Positions 17,198 through 26,607 of a stretch of DNA of 64,000 nt are shown one piece after another. Under the pieces are notes generated by a model. The model was not told where the DNA came from. It did no database searches and worked only from the letters and a program-made list of their open reading frames with translations. Numbering within the stretch: position 1 is the stretch's first letter; every line of letters starts with the position of its first letter. Position numbers and translations under genes: made by a program. Source of the DNA: Candidatus Nitricoxidireducens bremensis (GTDB taxonomy: Bacteria > Pseudomonadota > Gammaproteobacteria > Burkholderiales > Rhodocyclaceae); NCBI GenBank assembly GCA_030247725.1, contig JAOTRT010000009.1, positions 82,239-146,238 on the forward strand. Direction: 5' to 3'.

Positions 17198-19330
17198 ATG
17201 AACCTGTCCCTCACGACCCTGCTGCCCTTCCTCAAATGGCTGCCGCCCCGCGGCGAGGCCCTGAAGGCGGACTTCATCGCCGGCCTGACGGTCGCCCTGG
17301 TGCTGGTGCCCCAGTCCATGGCCTACGCCCAGCTCGCGGGCCTGCCGGCCTACTACGGGCTCTACGCCGCCTTCCTGCCGGTGATGGTGGCGGCCATGTG
17401 GGGTTCCTCCAACCAGCTCGGCACCGGCCCTGTCGCCGTGGCTTCGCTGCTGACGGCCTCGGCCCTCACGCCCCTGGCGGCGCCGGGCTCCGAGCAGTTC
17501 GTCGTGCTGGCGGTGATGCTGGCCCTGCTGGTGGGCGTGGTGCAGCTCGCCCTCGGCGTCTTCAAGCTCGGCGTCATCGTCAACTTCCTGTCCCACCCGG
17601 TCATCGTCGGCTTCACCAACGCCGCCGCCATGATCATCGGCCTCTCCCAGGTGAACAAGCTGATCGGCGTGCCCATGGGCCGTTCCGAGCATTTCATCCA
17701 GGACATCTGGGGCGTCGCCAAGCAGGTGGGCGACACCCACCTGCCGACCCTGGCCATGGGGGCCGCCGCCATCGCCATCATGTGGGTGATCCGCAAGAAG
17801 GCCCCGCGGCTGCCCGGCGTGCTGATCGCCGTCGCCCTGACCACGACCGTGTCCTGGTTCATCGGCTTCGAGCGCAACACCACGGCGACCGTGGACCAGT
17901 TCGTCGAGCCCGAGGCCAAGACCCTGCTCGCCGAGTTCGTGCGCACCGAGGAGCGCATCCGCGAGATCAACGCCCAGCTCGGCGCCAAGGGCGGCGAACT
18001 CAAGGAAGTGCTGAAGGACAAGGGCGAACTCTCCCACGAAGCCGTGACCCTCCACTACGAGATGGACCTGCTGCGCCTCCAGCTCAAGGACCGGGAGGAC
18101 GAGAACCGCCGCCGCAACCGGGCCATCCGCAGCTTCGTCTTCGAGCGCGTGCCGTCCGCCGACGGCCAGGGCGCCGAACTCTACGCCGAAGGCAGGGTGC
18201 CCCCGGGCAAGACCGCCGACGGCAACCGCTGGCGCGTCGCCAAGGCGGCCCAGGGCAGCATGAAGCTCACGGGCGGCGGCGAAGTGGTCGGCAAGGTGCC
18301 GGAAGGCCTGCCCTCCGTCGGTGTGCCGAAAATGTCCTGGGACATGTTCGGCAGCCTGCTGTCGGCGGCCCTGGTGATCTCCCTGGTGGGCTTCATGGAG
18401 GCCATCTCCATCGCCAAGGCCATCGCCGCCAAGACCAAGCAGAAAATCGATCCGAACCAGGAACTCATCGGCCAGGGCCTGGCGAACATCGTCGGCGCCG
18501 CCACCCAGGCCTTCCCGGTTTCCGGCTCCTTCTCCCGCTCCGCGGTGAACATCAACGCCGGGGCGAAGACGGGCATGTCCTCGGTGTTCACGGGCCTGTT
18601 CGTGCTGCTGACCCTGCTGTTCCTGACCCCGCTGCTCTACCACCTGCCCCAGGCGGTGCTGGCGGCGGTCATCATCATGGCGGTGATCGGCCTCATCAAC
18701 TTCGGCGCCATCCATCACGCCTGGCAGGCCAACCGCCACGACGGCCTCGCCTCCGTCGTCACCTTCGTCGCCACCCTGGCCTTCGCGCCCCACCTGGACA
18801 ACGGCATCATGGTCGGCGCCGGCCTCGCCATCGGCCTCTACCTCTACCGCACCATGTCGCCCCGCGTCGCCATCCTCGGCCGCCATGCCGACGGCAGCCT
18901 GCGCGACGCCAAGGTGAACAACCTGCCGGCTTCCGACGTGGTGACCGCCGTGCGCTTCGACGGCCGCCTCTACTTCGCCAACGTCTCCTACTTCGAGGAC
19001 GCCATCCTCGAAGCCGTCGCCGCCAATCCGAAGGCCCCCTACCTGCTGGTGGTGGGGGACGGCATCAACGAACTCGACGCCTCCGGCGAGGAGGTGATGC
19101 ACCACCTGGTGGAACGCCTGCGCGGCAACGGCGTCACCGTCGTGTTCTCGGGCCTGAAGAAGCAGGTGCTGGATGTCATGCACGCGACCGGACTGTTCGA
19201 CGTGGTGACCCAGGCCCACATCTTCCCCACCGCCGACATGGCGCTGGATGCGATCCACGGCTGGGCCGCCGAACGTGGCCAGGGCGGCGAGACAAGCCCC
19301 CTGCGGCCCCTGGTGGCGGAGCGCTTCTGA
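17198..19330 (+). CDS. SulP-family anion transporter 2 with long insertion and STAS domain
   Basis: 710 residues; close paralogue of the carrier at 10934-13084 with the same plan. Membrane core: DFIAGLTVALVLVPQSMAYAQ, MWGSSNQLGTGPVA. A charged coiled-coil insertion of about 160 residues (about 225-380, VEPEAKTLLAEFVRTEERIR onward) follows, then EAISIAKAIAAK and FPVSGSFSRSAVN. The STAS domain (about 575-690) has Ser in ELDASGEE. It begins 20 bp after the Usp-like gene and should be read from the sigma-54 promoter at 16670. 75 bp separate it from the Ehr-type complex genes, which may be co-transcribed. The substrate is unknown; SulP members carry sulfate, bicarbonate or organic anions. Confidence 0.9.
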   Translation: MNLSLTTLLPFLKWLPPRGEALKADFIAGLTVALVLVPQSMAYAQLAGLPAYYGLYAAFLPVMVAAMWGSSNQLGTGPVAVASLLTASALTPLAAPGSEQFVVLAVMLALLVGVVQLALGVFKLGVIVNFLSHPVIVGFTNAAAMIIGLSQVNKLIGVPMGRSEHFIQDIWGVAKQVGDTHLPTLAMGAAAIAIMWVIRKKAPRLPGVLIAVALTTTVSWFIGFERNTTATVDQFVEPEAKTLLAEFVRTEERIREINAQLGAKGGELKEVLKDKGELSHEAVTLHYEMDLLRLQLKDREDENRRRNRAIRSFVFERVPSADGQGAELYAEGRVPPGKTADGNRWRVAKAAQGSMKLTGGGEVVGKVPEGLPSVGVPKMSWDMFGSLLSAALVISLVGFMEAISIAKAIAAKTKQKIDPNQELIGQGLANIVGAATQAFPVSGSFSRSAVNINAGAKTGMSSVFTGLFVLLTLLFLTPLLYHLPQAVLAAVIIMAVIGLINFGAIHHAWQANRHDGLASVVTFVATLAFAPHLDNGIMVGAGLAIGLYLYRTMSPRVAILGRHADGSLRDAKVNNLPASDVVTAVRFDGRLYFANVSYFEDAILEAVAANPKAPYLLVVGDGINELDASGEEVMHHLVERLRGNGVTVVFSGLKKQVLDVMHATGLFDVVTQAHIFPTADMALDAIHGWAAERGQGGETSPLRPLVAERF

Positions 19331-19405
19331 TGATGCGCTGCAGCAATCTATTCCGCGGATCGGACTAGTCCGGCCGGCTGTTACAATTTTCCCCTGACGC
19401 CTGTA
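19331..19405. promoter_or_regulatory. SulP 2 / hyfB spacer with palindrome and possible -10
   Basis: Contains the 12-bp palindrome CGGACTAGTCCG (19361-19372) and GTTACAAT just after it, which could serve as a -10 for the hyf-like genes. There is no T-rich tail, so it does not look like a strong terminator; read-through from SulP 2 is possible. Confidence 0.35.
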
Positions 19406-21427
19406 ATGCCTTCCATGCCCGCCAACCTGCTGTTCATCGACGCCTTGCTGATCGCCGCCTGTGCCTGGCTGGCGGTCGGGCTGGCGGGGCTACTGGCGCC
19501 GCGCAACACCCGCTTCATCAGCAAGACCCTGTTTCCCTTCGGTGCGGTCGTGGGCCTGGCGGTCGGCGTCGTCGCCCTGTGCTCCCTCGGCAACACACCG
19601 GAGACCGCCGTGCTGGTCATCGGCCTGCCGGACCTGCCCTTCCACCTGCGCCTGGACAACCTGACGGCGATCTTCGCCCTGCTGCTGGGCTTCGTCTCGG
19701 TGGGCATCTCGATCTATGCGGCCGGCTATTTCCGCAAGGGCGAGGGCACGGCGCCCGGCCTGCTGTGCCTCGAATACCACGTCTTCCTCGCCAGCATGCT
19801 GCTGGTGCTGCTGGCCGACGACGCCTACGCCTTCATGGTGGCCTGGGAGAGCATGGCCCTGTCCTCCTTCCTGCTCGTCACCACCGACCACCGCCACGCC
19901 GAGATCCGCCGCGCCGGCTACCTCTACCTGCTGATCGCCCACATCGGCGCCATCGCCACCCTGCTGTCCTTCGGCGTCATGACGGCCAACAGCGGCGACT
20001 ACACTTTTGCCGGCATGCGCGCCCAGGAGCTGTCGCCCTTCTGGGCCTCGGTGGCCTTCCTGCTGGCCCTGCTGGGCTTCGGCGCCAAGGCCGGCCTGCT
20101 GCCGGTGCACGTCTGGCTGCCCGAGGCCCACCCGGCGGCGCCCTCGCCCGTGTCGGCGATGATGAGCGGCGTGATGCTGAAGACCGCCATCTACGGCCTG
20201 CTGCGCGTGAGTTTCGACCTCGTCGGCACGCCCCTGTGGTGGTGGGGCGTCGTCGTGCTGGCCATCGGCCTGGCGACCGCCATCTTCGGCGTGCTCTACG
20301 CCGCCGTGCAGAGCGACATGAAGCGCCTGCTGGCCTATTCGTCCATCGAGAACATCGGCCTCATCGCCGTCGGCATCGGCCTGACCCTGATCTTCCACGC
20401 CTATCGCATGGAGGCCCTGGCGGCCCTCGCCATGACGGCGGTGTTCTATCACTGCCTCGCCCACTCGGGCTTCAAGAGCCTGCTGTTCCTGTGCACCGGC
20501 TCCGTGCTGCACGCCACTAAGGAACGCAGCCTCGGCAAGCTCGGCGGCCTCATCCACCGCATGCCCTGGGTGGCCTGGCTGGCCCTCGCCGGCGTCATCG
20601 CCAGCGCGGGCCTGCCGCCCCTGTCGGGCTTCATCTCCGAATGGCTGCTGCTGCAAGCCTTCCTGTTCTCGCCGGGTCTGCCGCACCCCTGGCTCAACAT
20701 GATCGTGCCTGTCGCCGCGGCCCTGGTGGCCCTGGTGGCGGCCATGGCCGGCTTCGCCATGGTCAAGTTCTACGGCATCATCTTCCTCGGCCAGATGCGC
20801 GAGGAGAACCTCAAGGACGCCCACGACGCCGGGGTCTGGGAGCGCGTCGGCCTGGTCTGGCTGGGGCTCGTCACGGTGCTGCTCGGCGTGCTGCCGTCCA
20901 TGGTGATCCTGCGCCTCGACACCGCCACGCGCCAGCTGCTCGGCACCGGCCTCGCCGACCGCCTGCAGGCCCAGGGCTGGTGGATGCTGGCGCCGATCTC
21001 CCCCGAGCGTGCCAGCTACGAGCCCATGGTCTTCCTCGCCGTCATCGCCGCCTCGGTGCTGGTGGGCCGCTGGCTCGTGCATCGCCTCTACCATGGCCGC
21101 ACGCGTCGTTCGCCGGCCTGGGATTGCGGCTACCACTTCCAGGGTCCCCGCGCCCAGGACACCGCCGAGGGCTTCTCCCAGCCGATCCGCCGCATCTTCG
21201 AATTCATGTTCCGCATGGACCGCCACTTCCCCACCGCCCGCGACGAGAAGCCCTACTACAGCGTCAAGGTGGAGGACCACTTCTGGTACTGGCTCTACCT
21301 GCCGGTGGCGCGCCTGGCCGAAGCCATCTCGGCCCTCATCGTCCGCCTCCAGGGCGGACGCATCGCGGTGTACCTGCTCTACAGCTTTCTGACTCTCATC
21401 GTCCTGCTGGTGGTGGCGCGGCCATGA
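19406..21427 (+). CDS. hyfB: HyfB-like / NuoL-like antiporter-type membrane subunit
   Basis: 673 residues, about 14-16 membrane helices, Mrp-antiporter/NuoL family. Conserved signs: AWESMALSSFLLV with the key Glu of helix 5, GFGAKAGLLPVHVWLPEAHPAAPSPVSAMMSG with the pump Lys, and MKRLLAYSSIENIGLI. The C-terminal extension (about 560-673) with KPYYSVKVEDHFW is typical of HyfB. It is predicted to move protons or sodium as part of the six-subunit complex. A second ATG at 19415 is an equally good start. The stop overlaps the next ATG (ATGA). Confidence 0.92.
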   Translation: MPSMPANLLFIDALLIAACAWLAVGLAGLLAPRNTRFISKTLFPFGAVVGLAVGVVALCSLGNTPETAVLVIGLPDLPFHLRLDNLTAIFALLLGFVSVGISIYAAGYFRKGEGTAPGLLCLEYHVFLASMLLVLLADDAYAFMVAWESMALSSFLLVTTDHRHAEIRRAGYLYLLIAHIGAIATLLSFGVMTANSGDYTFAGMRAQELSPFWASVAFLLALLGFGAKAGLLPVHVWLPEAHPAAPSPVSAMMSGVMLKTAIYGLLRVSFDLVGTPLWWWGVVVLAIGLATAIFGVLYAAVQSDMKRLLAYSSIENIGLIAVGIGLTLIFHAYRMEALAALAMTAVFYHCLAHSGFKSLLFLCTGSVLHATKERSLGKLGGLIHRMPWVAWLALAGVIASAGLPPLSGFISEWLLLQAFLFSPGLPHPWLNMIVPVAAALVALVAAMAGFAMVKFYGIIFLGQMREENLKDAHDAGVWERVGLVWLGLVTVLLGVLPSMVILRLDTATRQLLGTGLADRLQAQGWWMLAPISPERASYEPMVFLAVIAASVLVGRWLVHRLYHGRTRRSPAWDCGYHFQGPRAQDTAEGFSQPIRRIFEFMFRMDRHFPTARDEKPYYSVKVEDHFWYWLYLPVARLAEAISALIVRLQGGRIAVYLLYSFLTLIVLLVVARP

Positions 21428-22377
21428 ACATTTCCGGACTCCTCGGCCAGCTCTTCGCCATCGTCCTCGCCCTGCTGCTGGCGCCGCTGCTGACGGGCTG
21501 GGTGAACCAGTGCCGTGCCTGGCTCCAGAACCGCACGGCGCCGCCCCTGCTGCAGCCCTACTACATGCTGCACAAGCTGTTCCAGAAGGACGTGGTGCTG
21601 GCCGACGGCGCCTCGCCCCTGTTCCGCTTCGCCCCCTTCGTCGTCTTCGGCTGCATGCTGCTGGCCTGCGCCATCATCCCGACCCTGTCCACCGACCTGC
21701 CCTTCGCGCCGGCGGCGGACACCATCGCCCTGGTGGGTGTGTTCGGCCTCGCGCGCATCTTCATCTCGCTCGCCGCCATGGACATCGGCACCTCCTTCGG
21801 CAGCCTCGGCGGACGCCGCGAGATGCTGGTGGGCTTCCTCGCCGAACCGGCCCTGCTGATGGTGATCTTCACCACGGCCATGATCTCCCAGTCCACTTCC
21901 GTCGCCACCATCGTCGAGACCCTGGCCCACCGGGAATTCATCATCTACCCGAGCCTGGCCTTCGCCGGCGTCGCCTTCACCTTCGTCTCCTTCGCCGAAA
22001 ACGCCCGCGTGCCGGTGGACAACCCCGCCACCCACCTCGAGCTGACGATGATCCACGAGGCGATGATCATCGAGTACTCCGGACGTCACCTAGCCCTGAT
22101 CGAGCTGGCGGCCAGCCTCAAGCTCTACGCCTATTCCTGCCTCGGCCTGGCCCTGTTCTTCCCCTGGGGCATCGCCGAGGGCGCCAGCTTCGTCGGCCTG
22201 CTGCTGGCGATCCCGGCGCTGGTGGGCAAGCTCGCCGTCGGCGGCGCCTTCCTCGCCGGCATCGAGACCATCAATGCCAAGATGCGCATCTTCCGCGCGC
22301 CGGAATTCCTCGGCACCGCCTTCCTGCTGGCGGTGCTCGGCCTGCTGGTGCGCCTCCTCCTGGAGACCCGGGTGTGA
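21424..22377 (+). CDS. hyfC: HyfC-like / NuoH-like membrane subunit
   Basis: 317 residues, eight or so membrane helices. NuoH/HyfC family features are present: LLQPYYMLHKLFQKDVV near the N-terminus, DIGTSFGSLGGRREML, and ENARVPVDNPATHLELTMIHEAMIIEYSGRHLAL, the conserved Glu-rich loop that contacts the hydrophilic arm. It anchors the NuoCD/NuoB-like module to the membrane. The ATG at 21424 shares ATGA with the hyfB stop and replaces a longer open frame upstream that is only a shadow of hyfB. Confidence 0.93.
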   Translation: MNISGLLGQLFAIVLALLLAPLLTGWVNQCRAWLQNRTAPPLLQPYYMLHKLFQKDVVLADGASPLFRFAPFVVFGCMLLACAIIPTLSTDLPFAPAADTIALVGVFGLARIFISLAAMDIGTSFGSLGGRREMLVGFLAEPALLMVIFTTAMISQSTSVATIVETLAHREFIIYPSLAFAGVAFTFVSFAENARVPVDNPATHLELTMIHEAMIIEYSGRHLALIELAASLKLYAYSCLGLALFFPWGIAEGASFVGLLLAIPALVGKLAVGGAFLAGIETINAKMRIFRAPEFLGTAFLLAVLGLLVRLLLETRV

Positions 22378-23039
22378 ACACGATTCCCCTCTCCGCCCAG
22401 CTCATCAACCTGTTCGCCTCGGTGATCCTGCTGCTGGCCTTCGCCATGCTGGCCCAGCGACGGGTGCTCCAGCTCGTGAACCTCTTCGCCCTGCAGGGGG
22501 CGACCCTGAGCGTCTCCACGCTGGTGGTGGCCTTCACCACCAGCCAGCACCATCTCTATTACTCGGCCGGCCTGACGCTGATCCTCAAGGCGATCCTGCT
22601 GCCCTGGATTCTGCACCGGCTGGTGCGGCGCCTCCATGTGAAGTCCGACGTCGAGTCCCTCATCAACGTGCCCACCACCATGATGTTCGGCATCGTGCTG
22701 GTGATCATCGCCTTCAACGTGGCGCTGCCGATCTCGCAACTCTCCAGCACCATCACCCGCGGCACCCTCGGCATCGCCCTGGCGACGGTGATGCTCGCCT
22801 TCCTGATGATGATCACCCGCACCAAGGCGATCCCCCAGGTGGTGGGTTTCCTGGCCATGGAGAACGGCCTGTTCCTCGCCGCCACCAGCGCCACCTACGG
22901 CATGCCGATGGTGGTGGAACTGGGCATCGCCCTCGACGTGCTGGTGGGCGCCATCATCCTCGGCGTCTTCTTCTTCCAGATCCGCGAGCAGTTCGACAGC
23001 CTGGACATCCGCCACATGGAAAGACTGAAGGATAGCTAG
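22374..23039 (+). CDS. hyfE: HyfE-like membrane subunit (NuoK-related)
   Basis: 221 residues from a GTG that overlaps the hyfC stop (GTGA). Seven predicted membrane helices; the C-terminal half (KAIPQVVGFLAMENGLFLAA) corresponds to NuoK/MrpC and keeps the Glu of MENG, a conserved proton-path residue. HyfE-type proteins occur only in hydrogenase-4-like and related complexes, which supports the family assignment of the cluster. Confidence 0.9.
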   Translation: MNTIPLSAQLINLFASVILLLAFAMLAQRRVLQLVNLFALQGATLSVSTLVVAFTTSQHHLYYSAGLTLILKAILLPWILHRLVRRLHVKSDVESLINVPTTMMFGIVLVIIAFNVALPISQLSSTITRGTLGIALATVMLAFLMMITRTKAIPQVVGFLAMENGLFLAATSATYGMPMVVELGIALDVLVGAIILGVFFFQIREQFDSLDIRHMERLKDS

Positions 23040-23042
23040 GCC

Positions 23043-24494
23043 ATGGACTTCTTCATCCTCATGCTCGCCTTCCCCCTCGTCAGCGGCCTGCTGCTGACGG
23101 TGTTCGGCGAGCGCGCCTGGGCGCCCAACCTCAACGTCATCGCCAGCGGCGGCACCTTCCTCTCGGCGGCGCTGCTCACCGCCGAAATCGTCGCCAACGG
23201 GCCGCGCTTCGCCTTCGGCGAGGAATTCTTCATCGATTCGCTGAACGTCTTCCTCGTCACGCTGACGGCCTTCGTCGGCCTTACCACGAGCATCTTCTCC
23301 GGTCCCTACATGAGGAACGAGGCCGAGCACGGCAAGCTCAGCAAGCCGCGCCTGCGCCTCTACAAGAGCATGTACCAGCTCTTCATGTTCACCATGCTGG
23401 CGGCCCTGACCACCAACAACCTGGGCATCCTCTGGGTGGCCATGGAGGCGGCGACCCTGACCACCGTGCTGCTGGTGTCCCTCTACCGCACGCCGGCTTC
23501 CCTGGAGGCGGCCTGGAAGTACTTCATCCTCTGCGGCGTCGGCATCGCCCAGGCCCTGTTCGGCACCATCCTGCTCTACTTCGCCGCCGAGCGCGTCCTC
23601 GGCGAAACCGGCCACGCCCTGCTGTGGACCCACCTGGTGGACGTCAAGGGCCAGCTGGAGCCCACCATCATGGCCCTGTCCTTCATCTTCCTGCTGGTGG
23701 GCTACGGCACCAAGGTGGGCCTGGCGCCCCTGCACAACTGGCTGCCCGACGCCCATGCCGAGGGCCCGACGCCCGTGTCGGCGGTGCTCTCGGGCCTGCT
23801 GCTCAACGTCGCCCTCTACGCCATCTTGCGCTGCAAGGTGCTGGCCGACGGCGCCATCCACACCGACTTCGCCGGCAACCTGATGATGGGCTTCGGCCTG
23901 TTCACCCTGGTGGTGGCCGCCTTCTTCCTCTCGCGGCAGAAGGACATCAAGCGCATGTTCGCCTACTCGTCCATCGAGCACATGGGCCTGATCACCTTCG
24001 CCTTCGGCATGGGCGGCGCGGTGGCGAACTTCGCCGGCCTGCTGCACATGACCATGCATTCCCTCACCAAATCGGCCATCTTCTTCGCCGTCGGCCATGC
24101 CACCCAGAAGACCGGCACCCAGATGATGGAAAGCATCCGCGGCATCATGCGCATCAACCCGCTGCTGGGCTGGAGCCTGCTGCTCGGTACCCTGGCCATC
24201 CTCGGCATGCCGCCCTTCGGCGTCTTCGCCAGCGAATTCATGATCCTCACCCATGCCATGAAGCACCATCCCTGGGCCACGCCGGTGCTGCTGATGGCTC
24301 TCGGCGTCGCCTTCGCCTCTATCTTCGGCAAGGTGCAGCCCATGGTCTTCGGCGAAGGCGAGGGCCGCAAGCTGGCCCATGCGCCGGCCGTGACGCCGGT
24401 GTTCGTGCATCTGGGCCTGGTGCTGATGATCGGCCTCTACATTCCGCCCTACCTGACGCGCTGGTTCAACGAAGCCGCGCGCATGCTCGGTTGA
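23043..24494 (+). CDS. hyfF: HyfF-like / NuoN-like antiporter-type membrane subunit
   Basis: 483 residues, second Mrp-antiporter-type subunit of the complex, about 14 helices. WVAMEAATLTTVLLVSLY holds the helix-5 Glu. VGYGTKVGLAPLHNWLPDAHAEGPTPVSAVLSG holds the pump Lys. DIKRMFAYSSIEHMGLITF follows. It starts 3 bp after hyfE. With HyfB it gives the complex two candidate ion-translocating units. Confidence 0.92.
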   Translation: MDFFILMLAFPLVSGLLLTVFGERAWAPNLNVIASGGTFLSAALLTAEIVANGPRFAFGEEFFIDSLNVFLVTLTAFVGLTTSIFSGPYMRNEAEHGKLSKPRLRLYKSMYQLFMFTMLAALTTNNLGILWVAMEAATLTTVLLVSLYRTPASLEAAWKYFILCGVGIAQALFGTILLYFAAERVLGETGHALLWTHLVDVKGQLEPTIMALSFIFLLVGYGTKVGLAPLHNWLPDAHAEGPTPVSAVLSGLLLNVALYAILRCKVLADGAIHTDFAGNLMMGFGLFTLVVAAFFLSRQKDIKRMFAYSSIEHMGLITFAFGMGGAVANFAGLLHMTMHSLTKSAIFFAVGHATQKTGTQMMESIRGIMRINPLLGWSLLLGTLAILGMPPFGVFASEFMILTHAMKHHPWATPVLLMALGVAFASIFGKVQPMVFGEGEGRKLAHAPAVTPVFVHLGLVLMIGLYIPPYLTRWFNEAARMLG

Positions 24495-24496
24495 CC

Positions 24497-26053
24497 ATGA
24501 AACTGCTCGACGAAGCCATCGAATTCACCTCCCAGCCCGGCGTCGGCGCCCCGGTGTGGCGCGGCCACGCCGAGGATGGCATCGAGCTGCACGCCTTCGC
24601 CGCCGCCGTGCGCCGCGCCGACGGCCGCATGGCCGCCATCTGGGGCGAGGACCGCCGCCCGCATGGCGCCGGTTTCCGCCTCCACTGCGTGTTCGGCCTC
24701 AACGAAGGGCACGCTTGGGTGAGCCTGGATCTGCCGGCGGCGAATCCGGTCTATCCCGATCTCGCCGACGTCTTCTCCGCCGCCAACCGGATGCAGCGGG
24801 CGACCCGTGACATGGTGGGCATCGCCACCGCCGGCGGCGACCAGCGCCCCTGGCTGCGTCACGGCGCTTGGCCGGCGGACTGGTATCCGCTGCGCCACGA
24901 CGCTGGCCCGGGCGAGGGTTTCCCCAACGCCCCATCCGACTACGATTTCGTCCGCGTCGGCGGCGAGGGCGCCCACGAGATTCCCGTCGGGCCGATCCAC
25001 GCCGGCATCATCGAGCCCGGCCATTTCCGCTTCTCCGTCATCGGCGAGAAGGTGCTGCGCCTGGAGCAGCGCCTCGGCTACCAGCACAAGGGCGTCGAGC
25101 GCCGCTTCATCGGCATGGACGTCGCCCAGGGGGCGCGCCTGGTGGGCCGCATCTCCGGCGATTCCACCTGCGCCTACGCCTGGGCCTACGCCGTCGCCGT
25201 CGAGAGCGCCGCCGGCATCGAGGTGCCGCAACGGGCCCTCGCCCTGCGGGCGCTGATGCTGGAGCGCGAGCGCATCGCCAACCACCTGGGCGACCTCGGC
25301 GCCCTGGGCAACGACGCCGCCCTGGCCTTCGGCCTGACCCAGTTCATGCGCCTCAAGGAAGACTGGCTGCGCATGAGCGACCGGCTCTTCGGCCACCGCT
25401 TCATGATGGACCGCATCGTCCCCGGCGGCGTCACCACCGACCTGGACGCGGCGGCCCTCGCCGAAATGGTCGAGCAGTGCGACACCATCGGCCGCGACGT
25501 GAAGGAACTGCGCGCCATCTACGACGAGCATCCGGGTTTGCAGGACCGCTTCCTCACCACCGGTGCCATCGATGCCGACCTGGCGCGGGAACTCTCCCTC
25601 TCCGGCATGGGGGCCCGCGCCACCGGCATGCTGCTCGACGGTCGCGCCTGGCGCCAGGGCTACGAGCCGCCTGCCCCCTACAAGGCCCTCGGCGTGCGGC
25701 CCATCACCGACGACCGCGGCGACGTGGCGGCCCGCGTCGCCGTGCGCTTCGGCGAGATATTCGAATCCCTGCGCCTGCTGCGGGCCCTGGCCGTCGGCCT
25801 GCCCACCGGCCCGGTGCGCGTCGACTGCGCGCCCACCGCCGGCAGCGGCCTCGGCGTCGTCGAAGGCTGGCGTGGGGAAGTGCTGGTGGGCGTTGAACTC
25901 GGCGCCGACGGCCGCATCGCCCGCTGCCATCCCCACGACCCCTCCTGGCAGGCCTGGCCGGCCCTGGAGCATGCAGTGATGAAGGACATCGTTCCCGATT
26001 TCCCGCTCATCAACAAATCGTTCAATTTGAGTTACACGGGCGCCGATCTATGA
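24497..26053 (+). CDS. hyfG: HyfG-like / NuoCD-like large subunit lacking NiFe ligands
   Basis: 518 residues: N-terminal NuoC-like (30 kDa) domain (about 1-150) fused to a NuoD/NiFe-large-subunit domain (about 165-518; LRLEQRLGYQHKGVERRF). In NiFe enzymes of this group the N-terminal motif is RxCGxC; here it reads RISGDS with Ser220 and Ser223. The C-terminal DPCxxC reads DPSWQA (Ser483, Ala486). All four metal-binding Cys are gone, so it cannot hold a NiFe centre and is not a hydrogenase. This matches the energy-converting hydrogenase-related (Ehr) complexes. Frame and length are intact, so it is a functional divergence rather than decay. The start follows the hyfF stop by 2 bp. Confidence 0.9.
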   Translation: MKLLDEAIEFTSQPGVGAPVWRGHAEDGIELHAFAAAVRRADGRMAAIWGEDRRPHGAGFRLHCVFGLNEGHAWVSLDLPAANPVYPDLADVFSAANRMQRATRDMVGIATAGGDQRPWLRHGAWPADWYPLRHDAGPGEGFPNAPSDYDFVRVGGEGAHEIPVGPIHAGIIEPGHFRFSVIGEKVLRLEQRLGYQHKGVERRFIGMDVAQGARLVGRISGDSTCAYAWAYAVAVESAAGIEVPQRALALRALMLERERIANHLGDLGALGNDAALAFGLTQFMRLKEDWLRMSDRLFGHRFMMDRIVPGGVTTDLDAAALAEMVEQCDTIGRDVKELRAIYDEHPGLQDRFLTTGAIDADLARELSLSGMGARATGMLLDGRAWRQGYEPPAPYKALGVRPITDDRGDVAARVAVRFGEIFESLRLLRALAVGLPTGPVRVDCAPTAGSGLGVVEGWRGEVLVGVELGADGRIARCHPHDPSWQAWPALEHAVMKDIVPDFPLINKSFNLSYTGADL

Positions 26054-26568
26054 TCCCCATGCTCAAGCGCATCTTCCGCACGGGCATCCTTACCGAGCCG
26101 CTGCCTGAAGGGGCCGCGACGCCGGCGGCAGAGCTGGACCGGCTGCAGGACGAGATCGTGCGCATCCTCGGCCGCGCCCTGACCATCCGCGAGGTGGATG
26201 CCGGCTCCTGCAACGGCTGCGAGCTGGAGATCCACGCCCTCAACAATCCCTACTACAACCTGGAGGGGCGCGGCATCAAGTTTGTCGCCAGCCCCCGCCA
26301 TGCCGACATGCTGCTGGTCACCGGCCCGGTGACGAAGAACATGGAAAACGCCCTGCGCATCGCCTACGACTGCACGCCGGACCCGAAGCTGGTGGTGGCC
26401 GTCGGCGATTGCGGTTGCGGCTGCGGCGTCGCCGGCGAACTGTCGGGGCCCAATTACGCGAGCTGCGGCGCCATCGAGAACGTCGTGCCCGTGGATGTGC
26501 GCGTGCCCGGTTGCCCGCCGACCCCCTTGGCCCTCCTTCAGGGTATCCTCGCCGCCGTCCGGCGCTGA
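26050..26568 (+). CDS. hyfI: HyfI-like / NuoB-like iron-sulfur small subunit
   Basis: 172 residues, NuoB/HyfI family. The [4Fe-4S] (N2-type) ligands are present: Cys54 and Cys57 in GSCNGCELE, Cys121 in VGDCGCG, Cys154 in RVPGCPPTP. Extra Cys at 123, 125 and 139 are unusual. It overlaps hyfG by 4 bp. So the complex keeps the terminal cluster but loses the metal site it normally serves. No HyfA/HyfH-like ferredoxin subunit and no HyfD are encoded next to it, so the electron donor is unclear. Confidence 0.92.
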   Translation: MIPMLKRIFRTGILTEPLPEGAATPAAELDRLQDEIVRILGRALTIREVDAGSCNGCELEIHALNNPYYNLEGRGIKFVASPRHADMLLVTGPVTKNMENALRIAYDCTPDPKLVVAVGDCGCGCGVAGELSGPNYASCGAIENVVPVDVRVPGCPPTPLALLQGILAAVRR

Positions 26569-26607
26569 CTCCTCTGCGCCGGCGCGCGCAAAGGGGGAAT
26601 CCACTTC

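Noticed and set aside
16985..19258. 757-codon - strand frame across SulP 2
   Set aside because: Shadow of the transporter gene; no recognisable domain.
24497..26568. Active NiFe hydrogenase (hydrogenase-4)
   Set aside because: The gene order fits, but the four NiFe-binding Cys are replaced by Ser, Ser, Ser and Ala, so hydrogenase activity is not expected.
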